A DNA stretch of 64,000 bases from Devosia beringensis (GCF_014926585.1 NZ_CP045422.1:3192001-3256000), one strand, 5' to 3'; shown: positions 44,542 to 54,371, counted from the first letter of the stretch. Numbers and translations: made by a program. Notes: generated by a model not told the origin, from the letters alone.

Positions 44542-45798
44542 ATGACTGAAGCTGCTGCACCAGCGCTGAACCCGTCGACACCGCTCCCGGCCGATCCGGC
44601 CGGCGCGATGCTGGCCGCTGCCAGTCTGTCGCAAGCCATCAGCGTGAGCGTGAGCCACAGCATTGGCGAGGTCGAAGAAATCTGGCGGGCGCTGACGGTC
44701 AAGACGATCGAGTCGCCGGGTCAGAGTTTTGATTTTATCCGCGCCTGGGTCACCCAGCGCGACATTGCCCCGAGCGCCCAGCACTATGTCGTCGGCCGGG
44801 TCGACGGCGTCGTCGTGGCGCTGCTGCCGCTGCACCGCCGGCGCGTCTATGGCATGCAGGTCCTGACCTGGTTTCCTGGCGCCCATGCGGGCTGCCACGC
44901 CCCGGTGGCCGACCATGACCGGCTGGCGGCGCTGGGACCGGCCGGCCGCCGGGCCCTGTGGGCGGCCATGACGGCGGCGCTGGGGCGCGGCGACGTGATC
45001 TATCTGCGCTCCATTCCCGCCAGAGTGGGCGGGCATGATGGCCTGTTTGACGAGCTGGGCACATCGCTGGCCGTCGAGACGCTCTACCGGTCCGAATATG
45101 CAAGCTGGGCAGAATGCGACAGGCTGCAGCGCAGCAAATCGCGGCGCAAGCACGACCGGCAGCAGGGCGATCGGCTCAATGCCATGGGCACTGTCAGCTT
45201 TGAAGAAATCGGCAATGGCGGCGAAACGCGCCAGGCCATCGACACCATGTTTCTCCAGCGATCGGCGCGGTTCAAGGCGATGGGGATCCGCGACACCTTC
45301 GTGCAGGACTGCCTGACCGGGTTTTACCAGCAGCTGGCGGGGCCGAGTTCGGGCGTCGATGTGCGGCTGCATATATTGCGGCTCGACGGCGCCATCGTCG
45401 CGGTGCGCTACAATGTCGTGCATGGGAACCGGATGTTCTGCCTGATCTCGTCGATGATCGACGATCCGACGATCCAGCACGGCTCGCCGGGCAAGCAGTG
45501 CCTGTTGCGGGTGATGCAGTGCGTGTTCGACCATGGCATTGCCGTCTTTGACATGGGCAGCGGCTTTACCGACGAGAAGCGGCACTGGTGCAATGTGCAA
45601 CTGCCGCTGCGCCAGCATTATATCGGCCTGACCTGGCAGGGCATGCTGATCGTGGCGGTGCACCAGACTTTCCAGAAGACCAGGGCGCGGATCAAGGCCA
45701 ACAAGCAGCTCAAATCGGCTTTCCGCGCCAGCCGGCTGCTGTTTGACCGGCTCAGTGGCGGGGCCGAAAGGCCGGTGTCGACAAGCGACAGCTTATAG
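44542..45798 (+). CDS. GNAT family acetyltransferase (BioF2/CelD-like)
   Basis: 418-residue protein with two tandem GNAT-like halves (Acetyltransf_6, often called BioF2-like or CelD/FemAB-like). The N-terminal half has VVALLPLHRRRVYGMQVLTW, and the C-terminal half VRLHILRLDGAIVAVRYNVVHG, then FDMGSGFTDEKRHWC. Homologues in rhizobia sit in exopolysaccharide or cellulose loci and may acylate glycans. Substrate unknown. ATG 44542 is preferred to GTG 44533. Confidence 0.85.
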   Translation: MTEAAAPALNPSTPLPADPAGAMLAAASLSQAISVSVSHSIGEVEEIWRALTVKTIESPGQSFDFIRAWVTQRDIAPSAQHYVVGRVDGVVVALLPLHRRRVYGMQVLTWFPGAHAGCHAPVADHDRLAALGPAGRRALWAAMTAALGRGDVIYLRSIPARVGGHDGLFDELGTSLAVETLYRSEYASWAECDRLQRSKSRRKHDRQQGDRLNAMGTVSFEEIGNGGETRQAIDTMFLQRSARFKAMGIRDTFVQDCLTGFYQQLAGPSSGVDVRLHILRLDGAIVAVRYNVVHGNRMFCLISSMIDDPTIQHGSPGKQCLLRVMQCVFDHGIAVFDMGSGFTDEKRHWCNVQLPLRQHYIGLTWQGMLIVAVHQTFQKTRARIKANKQLKSAFRASRLLFDRLSGGAERPVSTSDSL

Positions 45799-45845
45799 CA
45801 GCTTAAGGCCGCACAGTTATGGGAGGCGGATAGCTCATTCCGTCA

Positions 45846-46871
45846 TCACACTCTCGGCCCCGGTTGCGGTTGCTGCGATGGCCAACCCCGAGAGCTGTTA
45901 CCTGGCCGAACTCTCGCCACGAGGTCTGGGTCGACATGAGGCGGTTTGGCACCCACCATCCCCTTCCACGCCAAGCGCGACGGCGCATAATGGGATTGAG
46001 CAGTCATGGCGCTGGCATGGTTCATGACGACCGCTACTTGCTCAGCCGTCATGCCCATGGCCATCATGTTCGCGCGCGCCTGATGTCGAACCGAGTATGC
46101 TGTGATCTGGCGGGAATTGCCGCCGACCGCTGGCCGGGCGAGACGAATGGCGCGTTGGCATCGGCTCAGCAGTGTGCGGTACGTTGCGCCCGCGGCGCGT
46201 TCGATCAATAGCAATTCGGCAATTCGCTTTAGCTCGGCAACGTCGAGTGCTGACAGATTATCACTTATGACCATTCTGACCCGCACCAAGCCTCTAGAAT
46301 TCGTCTCAGAATATTTTGCGGATGTGATCCAGAGACGGCCATAAGGATCTAGGCGGAGGGTCAGGAACTCGCTGGGGCGCGTCGCCAGTTCAACACCGTA
46401 TCTAAGCTGGGCTGCAGCAATACGGCGGATCGCTGTTGGGCGTTTTAACAGTTCGAAAACCAAAGAATTCAAGGTCTCCGGCTTCACTGTCTTGGCGCGA
46501 CCAGCCGATGTCCTAAGTCTGGTCCTACCCTCCGACACTTGCATGGGTATCTGCTCACGCAGAAGCGCATCAATGCGCTCAATCATGTCGAGCTCGATCG
46601 CACCATCATCCCACTGGTCGCGCAAGTGCTGTCGGAAAGCAGCGTGATATTGTTTGAGCGAGCTTTTGCGCAAGCCGTTGGCGTAACCACCGAGATCGGC
46701 GGCGAGATCTAACGCCGAGACCACATTCAGCCCATGCTTTTTGCACCAGGTTTTGGCCATCCCGACATAGCGCTTGCGGTAGGCGGCTTCCGTTTTTGCG
46801 ACGCGCGTCTGAACCCAGCCGCCCGCATCTGGCCGACGCAGGCATGCAGGGTAAGAAGCGCTTTCATACAT
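45846..46871 (-). CDS. Tyrosine recombinase/phage integrase-like protein
   Basis: 341-residue integrase with an N-terminal helical SAM-like domain (about 25-110) and a catalytic domain. Arg165 (ELATRPSEFLTL), Arg262 (AYSVRHQARANM), His285 (VVMNHASAMT) and Tyr295 (SHYAP) fit the R..R..H..Y set, but the box II His is replaced by Tyr259. An attachment site could not be found. No other mobile functions are adjacent, so it is a lone integrase. It lies between a chromosomal GNAT gene and map. Confidence 0.85.
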   Translation of the reverse strand: MYESASYPACLRRPDAGGWVQTRVAKTEAAYRKRYVGMAKTWCKKHGLNVVSALDLAADLGGYANGLRKSSLKQYHAAFRQHLRDQWDDGAIELDMIERIDALLREQIPMQVSEGRTRLRTSAGRAKTVKPETLNSLVFELLKRPTAIRRIAAAQLRYGVELATRPSEFLTLRLDPYGRLWITSAKYSETNSRGLVRVRMVISDNLSALDVAELKRIAELLLIERAAGATYRTLLSRCQRAIRLARPAVGGNSRQITAYSVRHQARANMMAMGMTAEQVAVVMNHASAMTAQSHYAPSRLAWKGMVGAKPPHVDPDLVARVRPGNSSRGWPSQQPQPGPRV

Positions 46872-47611
46872 TTTTTATCGAGCTGGCTATGTTACAGTTG
46901 AGACGAGCATAGCCGGCTAAGCAGCAAAAGTATCCCTCAATCCGACGTGCCGTGAGAGGCAGGCAGGGGCCCATTATCCGCAAGCTGCTCTCCAGACTTG
47001 CTATCGCAGCTGCGAGCTTAAGCTGCGCCATACGCAGAAATCTCGGCCACCAAATACGTGCGTTTCAGAAGCCCCAGTATCGCTGGGGCAATCAACCAAT
47101 ACTCTATCGGCTTGTGGGAAAGAGCTTGATTGGGATGAAGCTATGCATGGTGGCGGTGCCCTATGACGAGCCCGCTGCCGTCCATTCCGCGCATAGAACG
47201 CGATTGGTCCACCCTGTCACGCCGTTGAAGTGCGGCGGCGATCAGTCGGTTCTTCCTGTTGAAGAGGGGATGCTTGACCAGTTAATGCTCTTAAGGAAAC
47301 CGGTTCCTGCAGCAGTCGATCAGGAGGCTTGATACGGTGGTCAGCGTCGATGCGATGACGGTCAAAGCGACAATACCGCTCGCATGATTTTGAGCTGTGC
47401 ATTGATTGCTGCTCTCAGTCATTCGACTGTATCTGGGCGCGCCTTTGTAACGCTGCGGACGCGCCGAGAGAATTGAAAGTTGAAGCACTTCGTGCCGTTC
47501 GAACGTTACCGCTGCTCCCGATTTCAACGGTCTTGCACTCACCGTCGGTGACCGACCGGTGAAGATGCGGGGAGCTCGATCAGGCCGCGGCGAATTCGTC
47601 GGGCCATGCGC
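46872..47611. other. 740-bp gene-free stretch beside the integrase
   Basis: Several frames are open for up to 126 codons but none has a good start signal, domain or codon use. A perfect 7-bp hairpin (GCCCCAG/CTGGGGC, 47071-47089) has no T-run. The base composition differs from the flanking core genes, so it is probably eroded integrated DNA. Confidence 0.5.
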
Positions 47612-48448
<837 letters not shown>

Positions 48449-48571
48449 CAAGAACTCCGGTTGCTGCAGCGAAAATAGTCGCTGCGGCGCGCAATGGGAA
48501 GGCCAACACGCTCGCTTGACGGCGCAATCGTGCAGGGGCATTGCTGAAGCCCTTCAGAGTCAGGACATATC

Positions 48572-49342
48572 ATGCCCAGCGCAGACAGCGTAACCGCCGG
48601 CCTTCTGGTCATTGGCGACGAAATTCTCTCGGGGCGGACCAAGGACGTCAATATCGGCGCGACAGCGGATTTCTGCACCGACCTGGGCATCGAGCTCAAG
48701 GAAGTGCGCGTGGTCAGCGACGAGACCGACGAGATCGTGGACGCGATCAACGCCCTGCGGGCCCGCTATACCTATGTGTTCACCACCGGCGGCATCGGCC
48801 CGACGCATGATGACATCACCGCCGACGCCGTGGCCAAGGCGTTCGGGGTGGCGCTGCCGATCAATGCCCAGGCGCGCGAAATGCTCGAATCGCGCTGGCG
48901 GCAGACCGGCACCGAGGTCAACGAGGCGCGGCTGCGCATGGCGCGGATCCCCGAAGGGGCCGACCTGATCGTCAATTCGGTGAGCGCTGCGCCCGGTTTC
49001 CGCATCGGCAATGTGCATGTGATGGCCGGCGTGCCAGTGATCATGCGGGCCATGCTCGAAGCCCTGGTGCCCACGCTCAAGGGCGGCAAGAAGGTGCTGT
49101 CGGTCACCGTCAAGGCGGCGGTGGGCGAGGGCACGGTGGGCGGCCCGCTGGGCGCGCTGCAGGAAGAATATCCCGACGTGAAGATGGGCAGCTATCCGCA
49201 GATGGGGCATGACCGCATCATGACCGAGCTGGTGCTGCGCTCGACCGATGCGGCGCGGCTGGAAGAAGCGGCCGGCAAGGTGCGGGCCATGGTGGCGGCA
49301 GCTCATGCCAAGGCTGGCGTTGCCGCACCGGAAGAAGACTGA
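48572..49342 (+). CDS. Competence/damage-inducible protein A-like (MoCF domain)
   Basis: 256-residue protein formed by one molybdopterin-binding (MoCF) domain: [17 protein letters not shown], then [23 protein letters not shown]. This is the CinA N-terminal half; the C-terminal nicotinamide-nucleotide amidase half is absent. In rhizobia it is annotated as competence/damage-inducible protein A, but the biochemical role of the short form is unclear. Confidence 0.9.
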   Translation: MPSADSVTAGLLVIGDEILSGRTKDVNIGATADFCTDLGIELKEVRVVSDETDEIVDAINALRARYTYVFTTGGIGPTHDDITADAVAKAFGVALPINAQAREMLESRWRQTGTEVNEARLRMARIPEGADLIVNSVSAAPGFRIGNVHVMAGVPVIMRAMLEALVPTLKGGKKVLSVTVKAAVGEGTVGGPLGALQEEYPDVKMGSYPQMGHDRIMTELVLRSTDAARLEEAAGKVRAMVAAAHAKAGVAAPEED

Positions 49343-49422
49343 TTGGCGCGACGCCTGCGCTTTGCTACACAACGGCCTTCCAGATTAAACCGGGCGCCCG
49401 GCGTCGGGGCAGGAGAGATGAT

Positions 49423-49920
49423 TTGACCGATCCGAACCAGAAGTCGTTCCCGGTAACGTGGGACCAGTTCCACCGCGACAGCCGCGCTTTGGCCTGGCGC
49501 CTAGCGGCCCTGGGGCCATTCGATGCCGTGGTGGCGATTGCCCGCGGCGGCCTCGTGCCGGCGGCCATCGTGGCGCGCGAGCTCAATATCCGCACGGTCG
49601 AGACCGTGGCGGTCAAGAGCTATGACCACCAGAACAAGGGTGGCATCAAGGTGCTCAAGGAAATCAGCCCGTCGGTGCTCGACCTGGCCAAGACCGGCGC
49701 CAAGGTGCTGATCGTGGACGACCTGGTCGATACCGGCTCGACGGCGCGCGTGGTGCGCGACATGCTGCCGGGCGCGCATTTTGCGACCGTCTATGCCAAG
49801 CCCAAGGGCCGCGAGATGGTGGATACCTTCATCACGGAAGTCAGCCAGGATACCTGGATCTTCTTTCCGTGGGATCTGGACGTGGCCTATGTCGCCCCGA
49901 TCAGCGGCGGCACGGACTAG
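49423..49920 (+). CDS. gpt: Xanthine phosphoribosyltransferase (Gpt)
   Basis: 165-residue purine salvage enzyme that joins xanthine/guanine with PRPP. The PRPP loop [15 protein letters not shown] is at about residues 95-109. The N-terminal [19 protein letters not shown] is the XGPT start, and [18 protein letters not shown] is the dinucleotide loop region. It starts with TTG at 49423, with AGGAGAG upstream and no usable in-frame ATG. Confidence 0.95.
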   Translation: MTDPNQKSFPVTWDQFHRDSRALAWRLAALGPFDAVVAIARGGLVPAAIVARELNIRTVETVAVKSYDHQNKGGIKVLKEISPSVLDLAKTGAKVLIVDDLVDTGSTARVVRDMLPGAHFATVYAKPKGREMVDTFITEVSQDTWIFFPWDLDVAYVAPISGGTD

Positions 49921-49981
49921 GCTGCCGGGCCCGCACCAGGGGTGGGCGCAGGCGCTCCTCCGGGCCGGGTGGCGAGACAAT

Positions 49982-50066
49982 GCGGGCGTGGTGAAACTGG
50001 TAGACACAAGGGCCTTAAAAGCCCTCGCCGCTAGGCGTACGGGTTCGATTCCCGTCGCCCGCACCA
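49982..50066 (+). tRNA. tRNA-Leu (anticodon UAA)
   Basis: Class II tRNA: acceptor stem GCGGGCG / CGCCCGC, anticodon loop CTTAAAA (UAA) closed by AGGGC/GCCCT, long variable arm (CGCCGCTAGGCGT), T-arm GGGTTCGATTCCC and an encoded CCA. It sits in its own gap after gpt. Confidence 0.96.
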
Positions 50067-50121
50067 AGACAATGGCCGAGCGGCGTGGCCGCTCAGGCAG
50101 CGTCAGGCAGGGTTCGGTCAG

Positions 50122-50457
50122 TCAGCGACCGACCAGGCTGTCCTGCTGGTAGTCGGGCAGGGGCATGGGGGCCAGCTTGAGGCCGGCCGTCGGGGCCAGG
50201 CCGGAAATGGCGGCGCGCAGGATGGCTTCGTCAGACGGCGTCAGGTTGCCGAAATCGAGCAGATAGAGCAGCGCAGCGGCCGTGTCACGGGCAGTGCGGG
50301 CGGGCGGCGGGCTCTGCAGGGCCTCAAGGGCAGGACCATAGGAATTGCGCACCGATTCCACGCCGTCGGAGCCGTCGCGCATCAGGATCTCGTAATTGGC
50401 CACCTGGTTGCGGAATTCTGTGATGAGCGCGGCGAGGCTGGGGGTCTTGGTCTTCAT
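50122..50457 (-). CDS. Hypothetical protein
   Basis: 111-residue cytosolic protein with no recognised domain, helical throughout (SLAALITEFRNQVANYEILM), a Pro-rich linker, then TARDTAAALLYLLDF. ATG 50457 is chosen because the frame upstream is Pro/Arg-rich and lacks a plausible start. It diverges from the RidA gene. Function unknown. Confidence 0.65.
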   Translation of the reverse strand: MKTKTPSLAALITEFRNQVANYEILMRDGSDGVESVRNSYGPALEALQSPPPARTARDTAAALLYLLDFGNLTPSDEAILRAAISGLAPTAGLKLAPMPLPDYQQDSLVGR

Positions 50458-50648
50458 GTGCGTTCCACGAGTTTGCGCGTCCACGGTTTGCGCGATAATG
50501 CTCACACACATGGTCGTGCCGACGGGGTCCGGAAACAAGTCAGGAAAAACCCCCGAACCGGGTGAGCCGGGCGCCGGACGAACCGACCTCAGGGCGGGTC
50601 GTGGCGGCGCCGGAAAAATTTTGGCCGACAGCAGAAGGATAGAACAAG

Positions 50649-51026
50649 ATGATCGAGCGGATCGAGACGGGCATTGCGCCATCGGCGTCGCCAGTGAGCG
50701 ACGCCATCAAGGCCGGACAGCAGGTATGGCTGGTGGCCATTGCCGAGGATCCGCAGAGCGGCGCGATCGTAGCAGGCGGCATCGAAGAGCAGACCAGGCG
50801 GACCCTGCAGAACCTCGATATCGCGGTGCGGGCCGCCGGCGGCACGCTGGCCAATATCGTGCAGGTACAGGTGTTCCTGATCGACAGCAGTGATGCCAAG
50901 GGGATGAACACGGTCTATGCCGAGTTCTTCCAGAAGCCCTATCCGGTGCGGGCGACGGTGGTGGTCAAAGAACTGCTGGCCGCGGGGCTGAAGGTGGAGA
51001 TGCTGGCCACGGCGGTGGTGGGCTGA
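50649..51026 (+). CDS. RidA family protein
   Basis: 125-residue YjgF/YER057c/UK114 family protein, trimeric enamine/imine deaminase fold. It has IVAGGIEEQTRRTLQNLDIAVRAAGG, then VQVFLIDSSDAKGMNTVYAEFF, and the usual Arg in PVRATVVV that holds the substrate carboxylate. Removes reactive 2-aminoacrylate in relatives. It is co-translated with the next gene (TGATG overlap). Confidence 0.92.
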   Translation: MIERIETGIAPSASPVSDAIKAGQQVWLVAIAEDPQSGAIVAGGIEEQTRRTLQNLDIAVRAAGGTLANIVQVQVFLIDSSDAKGMNTVYAEFFQKPYPVRATVVVKELLAAGLKVEMLATAVVG

Positions 51027-51310
51027 TGCTGCTCAAGGCTGAACTGCTCGAACAGATCAAGGCCGGGAAGGTTGACCTGATCTTCCGCCGCTGGAGCCGA
51101 CCGACGGTCAAGGCCGGGGGCACGCTCAAGACCAAAGTCGGGCTGCTCGCCATCAAGGCGATCACCGACATGGCACCCGAAGATGTCACCGCGGCCGAGG
51201 CGCAGCGCGCCGGGTTTGCCGACGTAACCGCCTTCCGCAAGTGGCTCGACACGATGAAGCCGGGGCATCTGTTCCAGCGCATCGAGGTCGGGTATCTCGG
51301 CGACGCCTAG
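51026..51310 (+). CDS. ASCH-like conserved protein (short paralogue)
   Basis: 94 residues: LKAELLEQIKAGKVDLIFRRW, then RPTVKAGGTLKTKVGLLAI, then ITAAEAQRAGF-type (AEAQRAGFADVTAFRKWL) and a final strand. The layout (short N-terminal helix, G-D-x-R-type beta turn, Ala-Gly-rich strand) resembles ASCH domains, which are thought to bind RNA or modified nucleotides, though this assignment is tentative. A paralogue with an extra C-terminal domain occurs at 56857. It overlaps RidA by one base. Confidence 0.75.
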   Translation: MLLKAELLEQIKAGKVDLIFRRWSRPTVKAGGTLKTKVGLLAIKAITDMAPEDVTAAEAQRAGFADVTAFRKWLDTMKPGHLFQRIEVGYLGDA

Positions 51311-51966
51311 AACGGCGTCGGCGCCACGAAGGTCATGAAGATGCCGGTGGTGGGGTGGGTGAAGCCGAGTTCGGCAGCGTGCAGCTGCAGGCGGTCGGCG
51401 GCTGCGAGGGCGTCGGCGTCGGCATAAAACACATCACCCAGAATCACATGGCCGATAGCCTTCATGTGGACCCTGAGCTGGTGGGTGCGCCCGGTCAGCG
51501 GGTGCAGGCGAACGCGGGTGGCATTGGCTTCGCGCTCGATGACCGTCCATTCGGTCTGCGAGGCCCGGCCATTGTCGAAGTCGACGCGCTGGCGCGGCTT
51601 GTTGAGCCAGTCGGTGGCCAGCGGCAGATCGACGAGGCCGGAATCCTCCTGCATGACCCCGGCGACGCGGGCGATATAGGATTTGGTGGTCTGGCGATGC
51701 TCGAACTGGCTGCCGATGCGGCCATGGGCGCGCTTGTTGAGCGCCATGACCAGAACGCCCGACGTGTCCTTGTCGAGGCGGTGGCACATGCCGGCGGTCG
51801 GCCAGGTCTGGCGGGCCCGGTGTTCGAGGCAATCCCACAGTGACGGATCCTTGCCGGGCACGCTGAGCAACCCGCTCTGCTTGTCGAATACGACGATGTC
51901 GTCGTCCTGGTGCAGAACGTTGAGATAGGGCTCAAGCGGGGGGAAATAATTGGTCAATGTTGGCAT
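51307..51966 (-). CDS. rluA: Pseudouridine synthase RluA
   Basis: 219-residue enzyme converting U746 of 23S rRNA and U32 of some tRNAs to pseudouridine, length identical to E. coli RluA. The catalytic Asp65 is in HRLDKDTSG (62-70). Other family blocks are KSGLLSVPG-type (KQSGLLSVPGKD) and LTGRTHQLRVHM. ATG 51966 is preferred (MPTLTNYF). Convergent with the ASCH-like gene, overlapping it by 4 nt. Confidence 0.93.
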   Translation of the reverse strand: MPTLTNYFPPLEPYLNVLHQDDDIVVFDKQSGLLSVPGKDPSLWDCLEHRARQTWPTAGMCHRLDKDTSGVLVMALNKRAHGRIGSQFEHRQTTKSYIARVAGVMQEDSGLVDLPLATDWLNKPRQRVDFDNGRASQTEWTVIEREANATRVRLHPLTGRTHQLRVHMKAIGHVILGDVFYADADALAAADRLQLHAAELGFTHPTTGIFMTFVAPTPF

Positions 51967-52083
51967 GGGTCCGAGCATGGCGCCCTGTAGCAGAAGCGCC
52001 GGGGTTTGGGCAAATGCCGCACCAGCGGCGCCTGGCAAGCCAGGACGGCGGGTGGCGGGCGCCTGGATCACAGACATGTGTGG

Positions 52084-52108
52084 GGAACGACCAGGGCGCC
52101 AGCCCGTT
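52084..52108 (+). promoter_or_regulatory. EcfG-type (general stress) promoter ahead of csbD
   Basis: GGAAC (52084-52088), 16 nt, then CGTT (52105-52108). This matches the -35/-10 consensus of the alphaproteobacterial general stress sigma factor EcfG. It lies 30 nt before the CsbD start, with AGGAGA as ribosome site. Many CsbD-like genes belong to that regulon, which supports the call. Confidence 0.75.
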
Positions 52109-52138
52109 GTGTCTGTAGAACATTCACAGGAGACGACC

Positions 52139-52321
52139 ATGCACAAGGATGAAGTCGAAGGCGCTGGCAAGCAGGCCAAGGGTGCGGTCAAGGATGCCGT
52201 TGGCGGTCTGACCGGCAATGAAAAGCTCCAGGCCGAAGGCAAGCTTGACAAGGTCGAGGGCAAGGTTCAGTCCAAGGTCGGCGAAGTCAAAGACGACGCC
52301 CGCGACGCGCTCAAGAAGTAA
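52139..52321 (+). CDS. CsbD family stress protein
   Basis: 60 residues, almost wholly charged and helical: MHKDEVEGAGKQAKGAVKDA, then GNEKLQAEGKLDKVEGKVQSKV. The family is induced by general stress, and its molecular role is not known. The upstream EcfG-type promoter and a terminator directly after the stop make it a single-gene stress unit. Confidence 0.92.
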   Translation: MHKDEVEGAGKQAKGAVKDAVGGLTGNEKLQAEGKLDKVEGKVQSKVGEVKDDARDALKK

Positions 52322-52340
52322 ATTGCTCTCCGGCAATCAG

Positions 52341-52368
52341 AAAGCCGCCCCTTGGGGCGGCTTCTTTG
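52341..52368 (+). terminator. Rho-independent terminator of csbD
   Basis: AAGCCGCCCC (52342-52351) pairs with GGGGCGGCTT (52354-52363) over 10 bp with a two-base loop, followed by CTTTG. Confidence 0.85.
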
Positions 52369-52459
52369 CGTGCCGGCGTCGGTCATGCGCGTGTCGCAGG
52401 AGCCTGATTGTGCAGTAATTCCAGTGGAATGTGACAAGCGACATCCATATGGTCGGGCG

Positions 52460-52996
52460 ATGGAGACGAAGATCTTTGATACCGCGCTGGGCTTGTTTGG
52501 GATCGGCTGGACCGATGCCGGGGTCGCCCGCGTGCAATTGCCGGGACTGGATCGGGACGCGCTGGCCGCGCGGATCAATCGCGATGGCGCCGTGCCCGGC
52601 GTGCCGAACCGGCGCGTTGAAGCGGTAATCGAGCGGATCGAGGATTATGCCGCGGGCGAGCGCGTGGCGTTCAGTGCCGCCGATGTCGACCTGGCGGGTG
52701 TGCCGGAATTTCACCGCCGGGCCTATCAGGCTTTGCTGGCATTCGGCTGGGGGCAGACCACCAGCTATGGCGAACTGGCGCAGGCCCTGGGCGACAGGAC
52801 GCTGGCGCGGGCCGTGGGGCAGGCGATGGGCGCCAATCCTGTGCCACTGCTCGTGCCCTGTCATCGGGTTCTGGCCAGCACTGGCAAGCCGGGCGGGTTT
52901 TCGGCGCCCGGCGGCGCGGGGTCCAAAGTGCGCATGCTGGCGCTGGAGGGCGTGTCGGTAGGTGCGCCGGCCGGCCAGATGGCCTTCGGGTTTTGA
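52460..52996 (+). CDS. Methylated-DNA-protein cysteine methyltransferase
   Basis: 178-residue O6-alkylguanine transferase, a single-turnover DNA repair protein. The acceptor Cys134 lies in LVPCHRVLA, preceded by the minor-groove helix TSYGELAQAL and the Arg finger region. The N-terminal half is short and matches Ogt-like proteins. There is no Ada-type DNA-binding domain. The 3' end sits next to the CHAD gene on the same strand. Confidence 0.9.
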   Translation: METKIFDTALGLFGIGWTDAGVARVQLPGLDRDALAARINRDGAVPGVPNRRVEAVIERIEDYAAGERVAFSAADVDLAGVPEFHRRAYQALLAFGWGQTTSYGELAQALGDRTLARAVGQAMGANPVPLLVPCHRVLASTGKPGGFSAPGGAGSKVRMLALEGVSVGAPAGQMAFGF

Positions 52997-52998
52997 GC

Positions 52999-53889
52999 AT
53001 GGGATTTGGCTTCACCCATCACGCCGGTATTCAGGCGCAGGTTCGGGCGATCGCCGTCGAGCAGATCGCGGAGGCGCTGGCCGCGTGCCGCGGCGACGAC
53101 GACCTGGACAAGGTGGTGCATGGACTGCGGCGGCGCTGCAAGCGGCTGCGGGGGCTGATGCGGCTGATCGAGCCGCATTTCAAGCTGGCAAAGCGGGAGG
53201 ACCAGTGTTTCCGCGATGCCGCGCGATGCCTCTCTGGCACGCGGGACGCAGCGGTGATGGTGGAAACCTTTGCCGATCTGCTGGCGGCCGAGGGCCAGCG
53301 GGATGGCGGTGGGCGGTTCGATCCGGACCGGGGCGCGGTACTGGCGCAATGGCTTGCTGGCCGGGTTGACCAGAAGCAGACGGAAGGCGACAGGGCCGCC
53401 TTGCTCGCGCCATTCGTCGCGCTGTTCGAGGCGGCAGGGAAACGCGCCAGGCGCTGGTCGCTATCGGGGCAGGGCTTCGCGCAGATCGGCGATGGACTGC
53501 AAGACAGCTATCGGGCGATGCGCGACGAATTGCGGCGGGCCGAGGCCGAGCCGACAGCGGCCGTGCTGCATGACTGGCGCAAGCACACCAAATATCACTG
53601 GCACCATGTCAGCCTGTTGCAGGCAGCGGCACCCGATCTGCTGCGGCCGCGCAAGGAGTCACTTGACCGGTTGGGCGAAATGCTTGGCGACCACCACAAC
53701 CTTGCGGTGCTCGACGACCTGCTGGCGGGGCAGGACGATATAAAAGGGGTTCGCCAGGCCATTGCGGCGCGGCAGGATGTGCTGACGGCTGGCGCCCTGA
53801 CACTGGGGCGGCAATTGGCGGCCGAAAAACCCGTCGCGCTGCGCGATCGCTTCGAGCATTATTGGCACTTGCTGCCAGGGAAGGCCTAG
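52999..53889 (+). CDS. CHAD domain protein
   Basis: 296-residue all-helical protein with the CHAD signature: VHGLRRRCKRLRGLMRLIEPHF in the first half and LHDWRKHTKYHWHHVSLLQ, then LGEMLGDHHNLAVL in the second. Conserved basic and His residues bind polyphosphate. CHAD proteins often pair with CYTH enzymes, as here (next gene, 2 nt gap). ATG 52999 is chosen because the TTG at 52993 gives only two more codons. Confidence 0.9.
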   Translation: MGFGFTHHAGIQAQVRAIAVEQIAEALAACRGDDDLDKVVHGLRRRCKRLRGLMRLIEPHFKLAKREDQCFRDAARCLSGTRDAAVMVETFADLLAAEGQRDGGGRFDPDRGAVLAQWLAGRVDQKQTEGDRAALLAPFVALFEAAGKRARRWSLSGQGFAQIGDGLQDSYRAMRDELRRAEAEPTAAVLHDWRKHTKYHWHHVSLLQAAAPDLLRPRKESLDRLGEMLGDHHNLAVLDDLLAGQDDIKGVRQAIAARQDVLTAGALTLGRQLAAEKPVALRDRFEHYWHLLPGKA

Positions 53890-53891
53890 AC

Positions 53892-54371
53892 GTGGCAGAA
53901 GAGATTGAGCGCAAGTTCCTCGTGGTGTCGGATGGATGGAAGCCTCTGGTCACGTCCAGCTCGCTGTTGCGACAAGGCTATCTGTCATCCAATGCCAAGG
54001 CGACCGTGCGGGTGCGGACATGGGACGACCAGAAGGCCCGGCTGACGCTGAAGGGCGCGTCCCGGGGCATGGTCCGGGCCGAGTATGAGTACGACATCCC
54101 GATCAGCGATGCGCTGGAAATGCTGGCCATGGCCGAGCCGCATGTGCTGGAAAAGCGCCGCCACCTGGTGCCGTTCGGGGGGCTGCTGTGGGAGATCGAC
54201 GTGTTCGAGGGGCGGCATGAAGGACTCATCATTGCCGAGGTGGAACTCGACGATGAAAACCAGGTCGTCGTCCTACCCGACTGGGTCGGGACGGAAGTGA
54301 CCGATGACGACCGCTATTACAATGCCAGCCTGTCGCGCAGTGACGCGATCCCCGCGCCCGGGCCCGCCTGA
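53892..54371 (+). CDS. CYTH domain protein (triphosphate tunnel metalloenzyme)
   Basis: 159-residue enzyme with EIERKFLV (ExExK motif: Glu4, Glu6, Lys8) at the N terminus and VRVRTWDDQKARLTLKG. It folds as a beta-barrel tunnel hydrolysing triphosphate or related phosphoanhydrides, e.g. thiamine or inorganic triphosphate. It starts with GTG at 53892 and follows the CHAD gene by 2 nt, so the two together form a polyphosphate-linked module split into two proteins. Confidence 0.88.
   Translation: MAEEIERKFLVVSDGWKPLVTSSSLLRQGYLSSNAKATVRVRTWDDQKARLTLKGASRGMVRAEYEYDIPISDALEMLAMAEPHVLEKRRHLVPFGGLLWEIDVFEGRHEGLIIAEVELDDENQVVVLPDWVGTEVTDDDRYYNASLSRSDAIPAPGPA

Noticed and set aside
47071-47089. Hairpin GCCCCAG/CTGGGGC as a terminator
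   Set aside because: No T-run and no gene end nearby.
46952-47332. A 126-codon frame in the gap near the integrase
   Set aside because: No ribosome site, uneven residue use and no domain. It may be a fragment but nothing supports it as a gene.
50064-50066. tRNA-Leu 3' end as the attachment site of the integrase at 45846
   Set aside because: It is 3 kb away, with map and other core genes between, and no matching direct repeat was seen next to the integrase.
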